A stretch of 64,000 bases of DNA from an uncultured Burkholderiales bacterium. GTDB taxonomy: Bacteria > Pseudomonadota > Gammaproteobacteria > Burkholderiales > Burkholderiaceae_C. Positions 54,947 through 64,000 of this stretch are shown one piece after another. The position numbers and the translations under genes are program-made. The stretch lies in assembly GCA_903880855.1 (NCBI GenBank), contig CAIRQX010000122.1:1-64000 (forward strand), written 5' to 3'. The first letter of the stretch is position 1. The number at the start of each line of letters is the position of its first letter. The notes beneath the pieces were generated by a model. That model was not told the DNA's origin. It searched no databases and saw only the letters and a list, made by a program, of their open reading frames with translations.

Positions 54947-57106
54947 ATGGAAGACGGAGTTTTACAAAAGGCTAGGAATTTTTCCCAACCGCTATTGGAA
55001 GGAAGCACCTTAGATAGCGGAGAGGACGTGCTTGCGCATGCCGATGCAATGGTCGAGATACTTGACCAAATGGGTGACTCGCAAGATATGCAGGCCGCTT
55101 GTTACTTGGTCTATGCCTGCGACCACCTGGCTAAGCCAGAAGATGTCATTGGCAAGGCTTTTGGTGCCAGTTTTGCCGCTTTAGCCATTGAGACATCGCG
55201 CTTGATTCGCATTCAAAGACAGGCGCGCATACCTGCATCCGAAGGTGTCCAAGCTGATCTAGGTGTAGAAAACGTTCGCAAAATGTTGCTGGCGTTCTCA
55301 CGCGATTTACGCGTGGTGATGCTACGCTTGGCATCGAGGCTACAAACCTTACGCCATTATTCGGTATTGAAAAAACCACTGCCCAGTGGATTGGCCCAAG
55401 AGTCTCTCCAAGTTTTTGCACCTTTGGCTAACCGCTTGGGTATTTGGCAAATCAAATGGGAATTGGAAGACCTTTCGTTTAGGTTTACTGAACCTGATAC
55501 TTACCATCAAGTTGCGCATTGGTTAGATGAAAAACGTACAGAGCGTGAGATCTATATCGCTTCTGCTTGCGCATCCATTACATATGGCTTGAAAGAGCAG
55601 GGTATTGAAGCAAAAGTTTACGGGCGTCCCAAACACATCTACAGCATTGTCAAAAAAATGCGTGACAAAAATATTGGGTTTGAAAAGGTGTTGGACATTC
55701 GTGCTTTTCGTATTCTTGTCGACTCAGTTCCCAATTGTTACGCTGCACTGAGCTGGGTGCATAGCCAATATGCACCTATGGTGGAAGAGTTCAACGACTA
55801 TATTGCGCGGCCCAAGTCGAATGGTTACCAGTCACTGCACACGGTGGTGCGTGATGCGCAACAAAAAGCGATTGAAATTCAGATAAGAACTCAGAGCATG
55901 CATGACCATGCAGAACATGGTGTTGCTGCCCACTGGGCCTACAAGGAAGCGGGCAAGAAAGGCTATTCGGGTGTTTCTGCCACTGGAGCCTACGATGCCA
56001 AGATTGCCGTGTTGCGTCAATTGCTGGCATGGGAAAGAGAGATGTCGTCCGCCGACTCGCAATCTAGCGCGAACAACTTTCAAGGCACACGAGTTTCAGA
56101 GGCCGCGCCTGACCGTATATATGTGCTGACACCTGAGGCGGCTGTGGTGGAACTGCCGGAAGGCGCAACCCCGATTGATTTCGCCTACACCTTACACACC
56201 AATTTAGGACACCGTTGCCGCGGCGCGCATATCGATGGCGTCATGGTGCCTTTGAACACAGTTCTCAAAAACGGACAAACCGTTTCCATCACAGCCATCA
56301 AAGATGGTGGTCCTTCTAGGGACTGGCTTAACCCAGAGTTGGGCTTTTTAGTAAGCGCCAGAGCGCGTGCGAAGGTGCGTGCTTGGTTCAATGCGCAGGT
56401 GTTCCAAGAGACGGTGTTTAAGGGACGCGAAGTTGTCGAGAAATTATTGCAACGCGAAGGTAAATCCAGTACCAATTTAGATGAGCTATCAGGACAGCTG
56501 GGATTTAAATCTTCTGAAGCATTATTTGAATCCGTTGGTAAGGAAGAATTTTCTCTAAGGGCGATCGAGCAATTTTTAAGACCCAATGCAGTTATAAACG
56601 TCACACCTGACGATTACATATTGCTCAAAAAATCAAAACCTACCAAGCCCTCAGAAAACGGCGGTGTTTTGGTGGTGGGCATGGATTCTTTGCTGACGCA
56701 GTTGGCAAAGTGCTGCAAACCGGCGCCACCCGATGAGATCAAAGGCTTTGTGACCCGCGGTAAAGGCGTGAGCATCCACCGTGAGGATTGTTCCAACTTT
56801 GCGCAAATCGAAAGGAAAAATCCTGATCGCGTCATTGAAGTAACTTGGAGCCATGCAAAAGTTGCGCAGCCACTGGCTTATCAAGTAGATGTGTCGATTG
56901 AAGCTTTTGATAGACAAGGCTTACTAAGAGACATCTCTGAAGTTTTTTCTAAAGAAAAAATGAATGTGGTCGGTGTGCAAACCCAATCCATCAAGGAAGT
57001 AGCTTGGATGACATTTACCGTTGAGGTCTTTGATACGCGCAAACTCAACAAAGTTTTGGGTCTCATTGGAGAAGTCAAAGGGGTACGCAACACTAAAAGA
57101 CGTTAG
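54947..57106 (+). CDS. relA: (p)ppGpp synthetase RelA
   Basis: A 719-residue long RSH protein that makes (p)ppGpp on starved ribosomes. The N-terminal HD hydrolase region lacks the HDxxED metal motif, so it is a synthetase-only RelA and not SpoT. The synthetase domain (about 220-350) has RAFRILVDSVPNCY, RPKSNGYQSLHT and EIQIRTQSMHDHAEHGVAAHW (quoted in parts). A TGS domain begins DRIYVLTPEA, a zinc-finger-like KCCKPAPPDEIKGF follows, and an ACT domain ends the chain. Confidence 0.94.
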   Translation: MEDGVLQKARNFSQPLLEGSTLDSGEDVLAHADAMVEILDQMGDSQDMQAACYLVYACDHLAKPEDVIGKAFGASFAALAIETSRLIRIQRQARIPASEGVQADLGVENVRKMLLAFSRDLRVVMLRLASRLQTLRHYSVLKKPLPSGLAQESLQVFAPLANRLGIWQIKWELEDLSFRFTEPDTYHQVAHWLDEKRTEREIYIASACASITYGLKEQGIEAKVYGRPKHIYSIVKKMRDKNIGFEKVLDIRAFRILVDSVPNCYAALSWVHSQYAPMVEEFNDYIARPKSNGYQSLHTVVRDAQQKAIEIQIRTQSMHDHAEHGVAAHWAYKEAGKKGYSGVSATGAYDAKIAVLRQLLAWEREMSSADSQSSANNFQGTRVSEAAPDRIYVLTPEAAVVELPEGATPIDFAYTLHTNLGHRCRGAHIDGVMVPLNTVLKNGQTVSITAIKDGGPSRDWLNPELGFLVSARARAKVRAWFNAQVFQETVFKGREVVEKLLQREGKSSTNLDELSGQLGFKSSEALFESVGKEEFSLRAIEQFLRPNAVINVTPDDYILLKKSKPTKPSENGGVLVVGMDSLLTQLAKCCKPAPPDEIKGFVTRGKGVSIHREDCSNFAQIERKNPDRVIEVTWSHAKVAQPLAYQVDVSIEAFDRQGLLRDISEVFSKEKMNVVGVQTQSIKEVAWMTFTVEVFDTRKLNKVLGLIGEVKGVRNTKRR

Positions 57107-57136
57107 AGTCTGATACACTTGTGTTTTCGGACATTT

Positions 57137-57213
57137 AGGCGCGTAGCTCAGCTGGTTAGAGCACCACCTTGACATGGTGGGGGTCGTTGGTTCGAGTCCA
57201 ATCGCGCCTACCA
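57137..57213 (+). tRNA. tRNA-Val (GAC)
   Basis: 77 bases with encoded CCA. Acceptor arms AGGCGCG (57137-57143) and CGCGCCT (57203-57209) pair fully. The D-loop has GCTCAGCTGGTTAGAGC, the anticodon stem CCACC/GGTGG encloses TTGACAT with anticodon GAC at 57171-57173, and the T-arm has GGTTCGAGTCC. It sits between relA and rimO. Confidence 0.97.
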
Positions 57214-57234
57214 ATTTTTCCAATCCCACAGAGT

Positions 57235-58614
57235 ATGAATACGGCACACATTCCCAAAGTGGGTTTTGTGAGCTTGGGCTGTCCCAAGGCGTTGACAGAC
57301 TCTGAGCTCATATTGACGCAATTAAGCGCACAAGGCTATCAAACCTCAAAAACTTTTGAGGGTGCTGACTTGGTGATTGTGAATACCTGCGGATTTATCG
57401 ATGACGCAGTTAAAGAAAGCTTAGACACCATTGGCGAAGCATTAGCCGCGAACGGCAAAGTGATTGTCACGGGCTGTTTAGGTGCAAGATCCAACACGGA
57501 TGGCAGCAACATGGTGCGAGCCTTGCACCCCAGCGTCCTCGCTGTCACAGGCCCACACGCCACACAAGAGGTGATGGACGCGGTGCATCTGCACTTACCT
57601 AAACCCCATGATGCTTTTATTGACCTCATACCGCCTCACAACATCGATACAGGCGTTAAATTAACGCCCAAGCATTACGCTTACCTCAAGATCAGCGAAG
57701 GTTGTAATCACCGCTGTACTTTTTGCATCATCCCATCCATGCGCGGAGACTTAGTCAGTCGCCCCATTGGCGATGTGCTGAAAGAAGCGCATGCTTTGTT
57801 TGAGAGTGGCGTCAAAGAGTTGTTGGTCATCAGCCAAGACACCTCTGCTTATGGTGTTGATGTGCAATACCGAACTGGTTTTTGGGATGGTAAGCCCATC
57901 AAAACTAAAACGCTGGAGCTTGCGAAAGCTTTAGGCGACATTGCTCAGAGCTATGGCGCTTGGGTACGTTTGCACTATGTTTATCCGTATCCAAGCGTTG
58001 ACGACATCATTCCCTTAATGGCCACTGGCCATGTGCTTCCGTATTTGGATGTACCTTTTCAGCATAGCCACCCTGATGTGTTGAAGCGCATGAAGCGCCC
58101 TGCTAGTGGTGAAAAAAACTTAGAACGAATTCAGCGATGGCGGGAAATGTGCCCGCAAATTGTTATTCGCAGTACGTTTATTGCTGGCTTTCCGGGTGAA
58201 ACCGAAGAAGAGTTTGATCATTTATTGGACTTCATGCGTGAAGCCAAGATTGATCGTGCTGGTTGCTTTGCTTACAGCCCTGTTGAAGGCGCTACAGCTA
58301 ACCAAATCCCTGGCATGTTGCCTCAAGCTTTAAGGCAAGAACGAACTGCGCGTTTTATGCAAGTGGCAGAAGAGGTTTCCGTGAACAAGCTCACATATAG
58401 AGTGGGCGACACCTTGCAAGTTCTGATCGATTCTGCACCAGGCAGCGGCAGAAAAGGTGGTGTTGGAAGAAGTTACGCAGAAGCACCGGAGATTGATGGT
58501 GTGGTGCGTTTATTACCTTCTGAAAAAATCAGCAAGGTTTTGAAAGTGGGTGAATTTACGCGCGCTAAAGTTGTTTCAACGCAAGGTCATGACCTGATTG
58601 CGTCGCCAATTTGA
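57235..58614 (+). CDS. rimO: Ribosomal protein S12 methylthiotransferase RimO
   Basis: A 459-residue radical-SAM enzyme that methylthiolates the conserved Asp of ribosomal protein S12. The N-terminal UPF0004 domain has [22 protein letters not shown] and VTGCLGAR (three cluster cysteines); the radical-SAM core has [11 protein letters not shown]; and a TRAM domain ends the chain. [10 protein letters not shown] distinguishes RimO from MiaB. ATG 57235 is chosen because the frame upstream enters tRNA-Val. Confidence 0.95.
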   Translation: MNTAHIPKVGFVSLGCPKALTDSELILTQLSAQGYQTSKTFEGADLVIVNTCGFIDDAVKESLDTIGEALAANGKVIVTGCLGARSNTDGSNMVRALHPSVLAVTGPHATQEVMDAVHLHLPKPHDAFIDLIPPHNIDTGVKLTPKHYAYLKISEGCNHRCTFCIIPSMRGDLVSRPIGDVLKEAHALFESGVKELLVISQDTSAYGVDVQYRTGFWDGKPIKTKTLELAKALGDIAQSYGAWVRLHYVYPYPSVDDIIPLMATGHVLPYLDVPFQHSHPDVLKRMKRPASGEKNLERIQRWREMCPQIVIRSTFIAGFPGETEEEFDHLLDFMREAKIDRAGCFAYSPVEGATANQIPGMLPQALRQERTARFMQVAEEVSVNKLTYRVGDTLQVLIDSAPGSGRKGGVGRSYAEAPEIDGVVRLLPSEKISKVLKVGEFTRAKVVSTQGHDLIASPI

Positions 58615-58633
58615 CGCATAAATCATTTAGGAT

Positions 58634-58720
58634 TGGTGCCCAGGAAGGGACTCGAACCCCCACGATCTTGCGATCGCCAGCACCTGAAGCTGGTGCGTCT
58701 ACCAATTTCGCCACCTGGGC
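58634..58720 (-). tRNA. tRNA-Leu (CAG)
   Basis: 87 bases with encoded CCA. On the minus strand the acceptor is GCCCAGG/CCTGGGC, the D-arm GGCGAAATTGGTAGACGC, the anticodon stem CCAGC/GCTGG encloses TTCAGGT (anticodon CAG, plus-strand 58684-58686), and there is a long variable arm CGATCGCAAGATCG, as expected for leucine tRNA. It lies antisense between rimO and rnr. Confidence 0.97.
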
Positions 58721-58743
58721 ATTTCAGGAATGAAAGGGATTCT

Positions 58744-60990
58744 ATCAAACATACCTCACCAACCAGTGGTTTACTGGAAGAGTTTGAAGGCACTGTGTCG
58801 GGCCATCGCGATGGACATGGCTTTGTTCAACGTGACGATGGGTTGCCAGATATTTATTTACCACCGAATGAGATGCGTGCTGTTTTACACCGCGACCGTG
58901 TCAAAGCGCGCGTGGTGCGGTTTGATCGCAAAGGACGTTCTGAGGGCCGTGTGGTGGAGATTTTGCAGCGCTCTACGCAGCCCATCATCGGCAGACTTTT
59001 ACAAGAAAGCGGTGTCTGGTTAGTTGCTCCCGAAGACAAACGCTATGGCCAAGATGTTTTGATTCCTAAAAGTGCGACTGCACGTGCAACAGTGGGCCAG
59101 GTGGTGGTGGTGGAGTTGACTGAACCGCCCAGTTTGTATGGCCAACCGGTGGGTCGGATCAAAGAAGTATTGGGTGAGGTGGATGACCCAGGCATGGAGA
59201 TTGAAATTGCGGTGCGCAAATATGGCGTGCCACATGAATTTTCTGAAGCCTGTTTAGCCCTTGCCCGTGGGCTGCCTGACAAAGTTCGGCCCCAAGATAA
59301 AAAGAACCGTGTTGATCTCACCGATATCCCGTTGGTCACGATTGACGGTGAAGATGCGCGTGATTTCGATGATGCGGTGTATTGCGAACCTGCCAAAGTG
59401 GGCCGTTCTAAGGGTTGGCGTTTATTGGTTGCAATTGCCGATGTGAGTCATTATGTTGAGACCGGTAGTGCGATAGATATCGATGCATACGACCGTGCCA
59501 CCAGTGTTTATTTCCCGCGCCGTGTGATTCCGATGCTGCCTGAGAAACTATCCAATGGCTTATGTTCACTCAACCCTGATGTTGAACGCTTGTGCATGGT
59601 GTGCGATATGTTGATCACCACATCGGGTGAAGTGCATGCTTACCAGTTTTATCCGGCTGTGATGTTTAGCCATGCTCGGTTTACATACACCGAAGTAGCT
59701 GCCATTTTGGCGAATACACGTGGCCCTGAAGCTGCGCGCAGAAAAGACCGCGTCAACGATTTGATCCATTTGCACGATGTGTATGGCGCTTTGCTGCAAG
59801 CGCGCAAAGCTAGGGGTGCAATCGATTTTGAAACGACCGAGACACAAATTGTGTGTGACGACAGTGGCCGTATTGAAAAGATCGTCCCGCGTGTTCGTAA
59901 TGATGCCCACAAGTTGATTGAAGAAGCGATGCTTGCGGCCAACGTGTGTAGTGCAGACTTTATTTTGCAAAGTAAGAACCCCGGTTTGTTCCGTGTGCAC
60001 GAAGGCCCTACGCCTGAGAAAAAAGACACCCTACGAAATTACCTGAAGGCTACTGGTATTGGAATGAATATTTCCGATAACCCCAAGCCAGCAGAGTTTC
60101 AAGCTATTGCGGAGGCTACAAAAGAGCGTCCTGACGCATTACAAATTCACTCTATGTTGTTGCGTTCTATGCAACAGGCTATTTACACGCCGATCAATAG
60201 CGGACACTTTGGTTTGGCTTTCGAAGCTTATACACACTTCACTAGCCCTATCCGTCGTTACCCAGATTTATTGGTGCATCGGGTGATCAAAGCCATCTTA
60301 GAAAAGCGACGCTACCAATTACCCGCTTTGCCCACACCTGGAGAGGCGCATGCAAAACTCGCGCGCCGTTTAGCCTCCAAAGTACGCCAACCAGAAACGA
60401 CACCCGCAATCAAAGTAAAAATTTCTGCTGACCAGCAAGCATGGGAGGCTGCCGGTTTGCATTGCAGCGCGAATGAACGCCGCGCGGACGAAGCGAGCCG
60501 TGATGTGGAAGCTTGGTTGAAATGCAAATACATGCGAGAGCATTTGGGAGAAGAGTACAGCGGCGTGGTGTCGTCTGCGACAGGCTTTGGTTTGTTCGTG
60601 ACCTTAGATGCAATGTACGTAGAGGGCTTGGTGCACATCACGGAGCTCGGTGGCGAATACTTCCGTTTCGATGAAGCAAAACAAGAGTTGCGTGGTGAAC
60701 GTTCCGGTATTCGCTACGCGATTGGTTCGCGTGTGCGCGTACAAGTCAGCCGCGTCGATTTGGATGGCCGCAAGATCGACTTCAGATTGGTCAGAGATGA
60801 CGAAGAATTAACTGCACGTTTTGGCAAAGATAAAAACGAGGCTGGGGCAACCAAGTTCAAATCTTCTGCAAAAAAGCCTTTTGTCAGAGACGCTGAGAAA
60901 TCTTCTAAGTTACGCGGTGTCTCTAAGCCTAGTGGCAAGGCGAGCATGAAAAAGAGCACAGGCCCTAAAAGTAAAAAACCTAGAAAATAA
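58744..60990 (+). CDS. rnr: Ribonuclease R (start codon uncertain)
   Basis: A 3'-5' exoribonuclease of the RNase II/R family, about 749 residues here. A cold-shock-like domain opens the conserved part (FEGTVSGHRDGHGF), the RNB domain has DGEDARDFDDAVYCE with the catalytic aspartates, an S1 domain (EYSGVVSSATGFGLFV) follows, and a Lys/Ser-rich basic tail ends the chain. The usual N-terminal winged helix is absent. No in-frame ATG, GTG or TTG lies between tRNA-Leu and the first conserved residues; I mark AUC 58744 (after AAAGGGATT) only as one option. CUG 58774, GTG 58693 inside the tRNA antisense, or a sequence error are alternatives. Confidence 0.85.
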   Translation: MKHTSPTSGLLEEFEGTVSGHRDGHGFVQRDDGLPDIYLPPNEMRAVLHRDRVKARVVRFDRKGRSEGRVVEILQRSTQPIIGRLLQESGVWLVAPEDKRYGQDVLIPKSATARATVGQVVVVELTEPPSLYGQPVGRIKEVLGEVDDPGMEIEIAVRKYGVPHEFSEACLALARGLPDKVRPQDKKNRVDLTDIPLVTIDGEDARDFDDAVYCEPAKVGRSKGWRLLVAIADVSHYVETGSAIDIDAYDRATSVYFPRRVIPMLPEKLSNGLCSLNPDVERLCMVCDMLITTSGEVHAYQFYPAVMFSHARFTYTEVAAILANTRGPEAARRKDRVNDLIHLHDVYGALLQARKARGAIDFETTETQIVCDDSGRIEKIVPRVRNDAHKLIEEAMLAANVCSADFILQSKNPGLFRVHEGPTPEKKDTLRNYLKATGIGMNISDNPKPAEFQAIAEATKERPDALQIHSMLLRSMQQAIYTPINSGHFGLAFEAYTHFTSPIRRYPDLLVHRVIKAILEKRRYQLPALPTPGEAHAKLARRLASKVRQPETTPAIKVKISADQQAWEAAGLHCSANERRADEASRDVEAWLKCKYMREHLGEEYSGVVSSATGFGLFVTLDAMYVEGLVHITELGGEYFRFDEAKQELRGERSGIRYAIGSRVRVQVSRVDLDGRKIDFRLVRDDEELTARFGKDKNEAGATKFKSSAKKPFVRDAEKSSKLRGVSKPSGKASMKKSTGPKSKKPRK

Positions 60991-62238
60991 TCACTTCACC
61001 CGTTGGTAGTCAAAGCCCTGCATATCTATTTCTGCACGGTGATGTGACACCATATCGGCAACGGCTTTCGCGCTTCCGCAAGAAAGCGCCCATCCGCTAG
61101 AGCCATGGCCTAAGTTAAGCCATACACCTTTCACGCCACTTGGACCTACCAACGGGGGGCCATCTGGCAACATGGGGCGGGAGCCTTTCCATATCTGCAC
61201 ATTTTCTTGCGTGCGTGCTGCGCCAGGGAACCAATCGTTCAGTACATCGAATAAGGTTTTGATGCTTTGTTTCCGAAGTGTTTTTGCATCGCCACCAATT
61301 TCGGCTGAGCCTGACACGCGAACACGTTGGCCTAAGCGCGTGATGGAAATTTTGTACCGCTCATCCATGACGCCACTGCGGGGCGCGTCTAAGGGTTCGC
61401 GTACCGCAGCACTAATGGAATAGCCATGCACGGCCATCAAGGGAATTTTGATGCCAAGGGGCTTGAGGAGTTCTGTGCTAGCTAGTCCAGTGCACGCTAC
61501 AACTGCATCAAACTTTTGCCCCTTATCTTGAGAAGAGATCCGGATTGTGTGTGGTTGTTCTGGCGTAAGGTTTTGTACATTCGCATTGAGTTCGAATTCA
61601 ACACCTAGATCTTCTGCTTCTTTTTTGAGAAGGTATGCGAACTCACGGCAGTTGCCTACTTCGTCATTGGGGAAATAGATCGCCTCTAAAAGTTTGGTTT
61701 CTGTATTGAGCGCAGGTTCTATTTCACACGCCTCAGTTGGAGAAAGAACTTTCAGATCTAGGCCTTCCGCGCGCATGAGTTCTATGGATGCCTGCAGCAA
61801 TTTGCGTTCGCGCTCTCCACGCAACAGCACCATATAACCCTGTGATCGGTCATGGTTGAGATGCAAACGTTTGCTGAGTTCGTGCATCCTTTGCTGGCTG
61901 TATTGGGACAGGTCTAGTAGGTTTTTGCGATTACGGTTGAATGTGTTGCTGTCGCAAGCACGCCACCATTTAGAGAGCCATGCCATTTCTGCCAAACCAA
62001 GCCCGGAAATGCGCACAGGAGCATTTTTTCTGCCCAATTGGGAGAGTACATACCAAGTCATGCCAGGTTTTGCCCAAGGGGTGACATAGCCTGGAGAAAT
62101 CACACCAGCATTCGCAAAACTACATTCTTGTGCCACAGAACTGTTGCGCTCGAACACTTTGACCTCATGGCCTTGCATGGCAAGTTCGTAGGCAGTGGTG
62201 ATGCCAACCACTCCTGCACCGATCACGGCGATTTTCAT
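60991..62238 (-). CDS. dadA: D-amino acid dehydrogenase small subunit
   Basis: A 415-residue FAD-dependent dehydrogenase that oxidises D-amino acids (chiefly D-alanine) to keto acids at the inner membrane. The N-terminal IAVIGAGVVGITTAYEL is the FAD motif, CSFANAGVISPGYVTPWAKPGM the DadA signature, and LNLGHGSSGWALSCGSAKAVAD the C-terminal FAD-binding block. ATG 62238 is preferred over TTG 62244. Its stop abuts that of rnr with no gap. Confidence 0.93.
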   Translation of the reverse strand: MKIAVIGAGVVGITTAYELAMQGHEVKVFERNSSVAQECSFANAGVISPGYVTPWAKPGMTWYVLSQLGRKNAPVRISGLGLAEMAWLSKWWRACDSNTFNRNRKNLLDLSQYSQQRMHELSKRLHLNHDRSQGYMVLLRGERERKLLQASIELMRAEGLDLKVLSPTEACEIEPALNTETKLLEAIYFPNDEVGNCREFAYLLKKEAEDLGVEFELNANVQNLTPEQPHTIRISSQDKGQKFDAVVACTGLASTELLKPLGIKIPLMAVHGYSISAAVREPLDAPRSGVMDERYKISITRLGQRVRVSGSAEIGGDAKTLRKQSIKTLFDVLNDWFPGAARTQENVQIWKGSRPMLPDGPPLVGPSGVKGVWLNLGHGSSGWALSCGSAKAVADMVSHHRAEIDMQGFDYQRVK

Positions 62239-62259
62239 GGGCAATGCTCTCGTTGGCTA

Positions 62260-62310
62260 TGTTAGAATAACGGGGTTTTGCGAAGTAAGCACCACTTTAG
62301 TGTGCTTTTT
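62260..62310 (+). promoter_or_regulatory. rpsB leader: extended -10 promoter and hairpin
   Basis: TGTTAGAAT near 62260 looks like an extended -10 box (TG-n-TAGAAT). Downstream, AAGCAC (62287-62292) and GTGCTT (62302-62307) form a stem with a 9-base loop followed by TTTTT, which could be an attenuator or S2-binding leader. The rest of the leader to 62421 shows no further clear structure. Confidence 0.4.
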
Positions 62311-62421
62311 GTGAAGCTAATCCTCGAATCAGTTCACTCAAGGTGTTTCTATAAGTACTCTTTTTAGAGATCTTGTAGTAATCAAGAACTGCATTTTAGA
62401 CCTAACCTTTGGAGTACATCT

Positions 62422-63165
62422 ATGTCAGTCACTATGCGCGAAATGCTAGAAGCCGGCGTCCACTTCGGACACCAAACCCGTTTCTGGAACCCAAAAATGT
62501 CGCCCTTCATTTTTGGCCATCGCAACAAAATTCACATCATCAACTTGGAAAAATCATTACCGATGTTCCAAGAGGCTGCCAAGTTCGCTAAGCAGTTGTC
62601 TGCTAACCGCGGCACTATTTTGATGGTCGGTACCAAACGCCAATCCCGCGAAATCGTCGCTGCTGAGGCCCAGCGTGCTGGTGTCCCTTTTGTGGACCAG
62701 CGTTGGTTGGGCGGCATGCTGACCAACTTCAAAACGGTCAAAACTTCTATCAAGCGTCTGAAAGACATGAAGATCCAGCAAGAAGCCGGCTTGGACGCGC
62801 TGTCTAAAAAAGAACAATTGATGTTCCAACGCGAGATTGAAAAGCTCGAAAAAGACATTGGCGGTATCCAAGACATGGCTACTTTGCCTGACGCAATATT
62901 TGTGATCGACGTCGGTTATCACAAAATTGCGATTTTGGAAGCCAAAAAATTAGGTATTCCATTGATTGGTGTGGTGGACTCTAACCACTCGCCAGAAGGC
63001 ATCGACTACATCATTCCAGGTAACGACGACTCATCCAAGGCTGTGACCTTGTATGCACGCGGCATTGCCGATGCGATTTTGGAAGGCCGTGCAAACGCTG
63101 TGAACGACGTTGTCAAGGCAGTTGCTGCTGAGGGCGCTGACGAATTCGTTGAAGTGGCTGAGTAA
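62422..63165 (+). CDS. rpsB: 30S ribosomal protein S2
   Basis: A 247-residue ribosomal protein. It starts [22 protein letters not shown] (quoted in part), a universal S2 N-terminus, and has [27 protein letters not shown] and [21 protein letters not shown]. It is followed by a terminator-like hairpin and tsf, the standard rpsB-tsf order. Confidence 0.98.
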   Translation: MSVTMREMLEAGVHFGHQTRFWNPKMSPFIFGHRNKIHIINLEKSLPMFQEAAKFAKQLSANRGTILMVGTKRQSREIVAAEAQRAGVPFVDQRWLGGMLTNFKTVKTSIKRLKDMKIQQEAGLDALSKKEQLMFQREIEKLEKDIGGIQDMATLPDAIFVIDVGYHKIAILEAKKLGIPLIGVVDSNHSPEGIDYIIPGNDDSSKAVTLYARGIADAILEGRANAVNDVVKAVAAEGADEFVEVAE

Positions 63166-63183
63166 ACAAGAGCTTGATTTTTT

Positions 63184-63209
63184 AAAGGGGCTCACGTTAG
63201 CCCCTTTTT
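63184..63209 (+). terminator. Intergenic terminator/attenuator between rpsB and tsf
   Basis: A 9-bp stem AAAGGGGCT/AGCCCCTTT with a six-base loop, followed by TT and C. It lies 18 bases after the rpsB stop. Partial termination here would let ribosomal protein S2 be made in excess over EF-Ts, as in other bacteria. Confidence 0.85.
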
Positions 63210-63257
63210 CATAACTGAAACCCAATACACAAACTATTTATTGATACGGAGAAATAC

Positions 63258-64000
63258 ATGGCTGCAATTACCGCAAGCATGGTGGCTGAATTAAGGGGCA
63301 AGACAGACGCCCCCATGATGGAGTGCAAAAAAGCTTTGACCGAGGCCGATGGCGACATGGCCAAAGCCGAAGAGTTGTTGCGCGTCAAATTAGGAAGCAA
63401 AGCTGGCAAGGCCTCTAGCCGCGTCACTGCTGAAGGTGTTGTTACCAGTTTTCTAGCAGGCAACAAAGGTGCTCTGTTAGAAGTTAACTGCGAAACCGAC
63501 TTTGTGACCAAGAACGACAGTTTCTTGGCCATGGCGCAAGCTGCTGCCAAATTGATAGTGGATAACAACCCTGCCAATGTTGAAGCTATGGGTGCTTTGT
63601 CATATAGCCAAGACGGCTTTGGCCCCACTTTGGAAGATGTGCGCAAAGGTTTGATTGGCAAGATCGGTGAAAACATGAGTTTTCGTCGCTTCAAGCGTTT
63701 CGAAGGCGCTAACGCATTGAGCGCTTACTTGCACGGAACACGCATCGGTGTGGTCGTCGAGTTTGAAGGCGCTGAAACTGCAGCAAAAGACGTAGCCATG
63801 CACGTGGCCGCCATGAAACCCGTGTCATTGACCAGCGCTGATGTTCCTGCTGAACTGATTGAAAAAGAGCGTTCAGTCGCTACCGCTAAAGCGGCAGAGT
63901 CAGGTAAACCTGCTGATATCGCGACCAAGATGATCGAAGGTTCCGTGCAGAAATATCTCAAAGAAGTTTCTTTGTTTAACCAACCCTTTGTGAAGAACGA
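63258..64000 (+). CDS. tsf: Translation elongation factor Ts (partial, cut by window end)
   Basis: The guanine-nucleotide exchange factor for EF-Tu; 247 residues are visible and the frame is open to the window edge. The N-terminal UBA-like domain has [20 protein letters not shown], and [10 protein letters not shown] is the TDFV motif that inserts into EF-Tu. ATG 63258 follows CGGAGAAATAC. Confidence 0.97.
   Translation, partial: MAAITASMVAELRGKTDAPMMECKKALTEADGDMAKAEELLRVKLGSKAGKASSRVTAEGVVTSFLAGNKGALLEVNCETDFVTKNDSFLAMAQAAAKLIVDNNPANVEAMGALSYSQDGFGPTLEDVRKGLIGKIGENMSFRRFKRFEGANALSAYLHGTRIGVVVEFEGAETAAKDVAMHVAAMKPVSLTSADVPAELIEKERSVATAKAAESGKPADIATKMIEGSVQKYLKEVSLFNQPFVKN

Noticed and set aside
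54947-57106. SpoT instead of RelA
   Set aside because: The HDxxED hydrolase metal motif of SpoT is missing in the N-terminal region.
57169-57234. Earlier rimO start
   Set aside because: It would lie inside tRNA-Val; ATG 57235 gives the conserved N-terminus.
58730-59023. Small plus-strand gene starting ATG 58730
   Set aside because: It runs out of frame through the conserved rnr coding sequence; at most its ATG is the displaced rnr start.

Overview
The window looks like chromosomal DNA from a betaproteobacterium of the order Burkholderiales, most likely the family Comamonadaceae. Supporting signs are an elongation factor P with Arg32 next to its rhamnosyltransferase gene earP, an RpoD with a long Lys/Ala/Pro-rich N-terminal tail, a phasin plus 3-hydroxybutyrate dehydrogenase (polyhydroxyalkanoate metabolism), Bug-type binding proteins, and a pmd/lig operon in the order known from Comamonas. 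Genus cannot be fixed from sequence reading alone. Genes are tightly packed: no gene-free stretch exceeds about 300 bases, and several convergent pairs overlap at their 3' ends. I see no insertion sequence, prophage, CRISPR array or rRNA.

Region 1 (1-5584) is a protocatechuate 4,5-cleavage operon: end of the CHA aldolase gene, two orphan solute-binding proteins, then ligI, ligA, ligB and ligC. The hydratase and tautomerase steps are not present and may lie to the left. An unrecognised small protein and an NAD-dependent epimerase follow.

Region 2 (7409-29310) is a hydroaromatic (quinate/shikimate-like) catabolic island of at least three transcription units. Unit A (+, 7409-13331): TRAP transporter, SDR, QuiC-like TIM-barrel protein, AroQ-like protein, Gfo/Idh/MocA oxidoreductase. 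Unit B (-, 20384-13345): IclR regulator, AroE-like dehydrogenase, ketosteroid-dehydrogenase-like flavoprotein, a second QuiC-like TIM-barrel protein, acyl-CoA dehydrogenase, CoA-transferase. Unit C (+, 20591-29310): branched-chain-type ABC importer, second AroQ, second AroE-like protein, an HPPD-like VOC protein and a third TIM-barrel protein that together look like a split 3-dehydroshikimate dehydratase QuiC1, then an aldo/keto reductase. The inferred flow is uptake of quinate/shikimate-like acids, oxidation, dehydration to 3-dehydroshikimate, aromatisation to protocatechuate, and 4,5-cleavage by region 1. Several paralogues have changes at substrate-binding or catalytic positions, so at least part of the island may act on compounds other than quinate and shikimate. 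Two PcaR-like operator half-sites 21 bp apart lie between the IclR gene and the ABC operon.

Region 3 (29307-64000) is mostly core genome: rpoD, dnaG, a fatty-acid-type SDR with a palindromic operator, a patatin-like lipoprotein, a phasin, an HDAC-like/thioesterase/nitroreductase operon, pncB, nhaD, rmuC, an MFS carrier, a LOG-family protein, efp-earP, uvrC, serB, mfd, ispD-ispF, a small HTH protein, 3-hydroxybutyrate dehydrogenase, relA, tRNA-Val(GAC), rimO, tRNA-Leu(CAG), rnr, dadA, rpsB and the start of tsf.

All functional calls come from reading motifs and family resemblance; no database search was possible.
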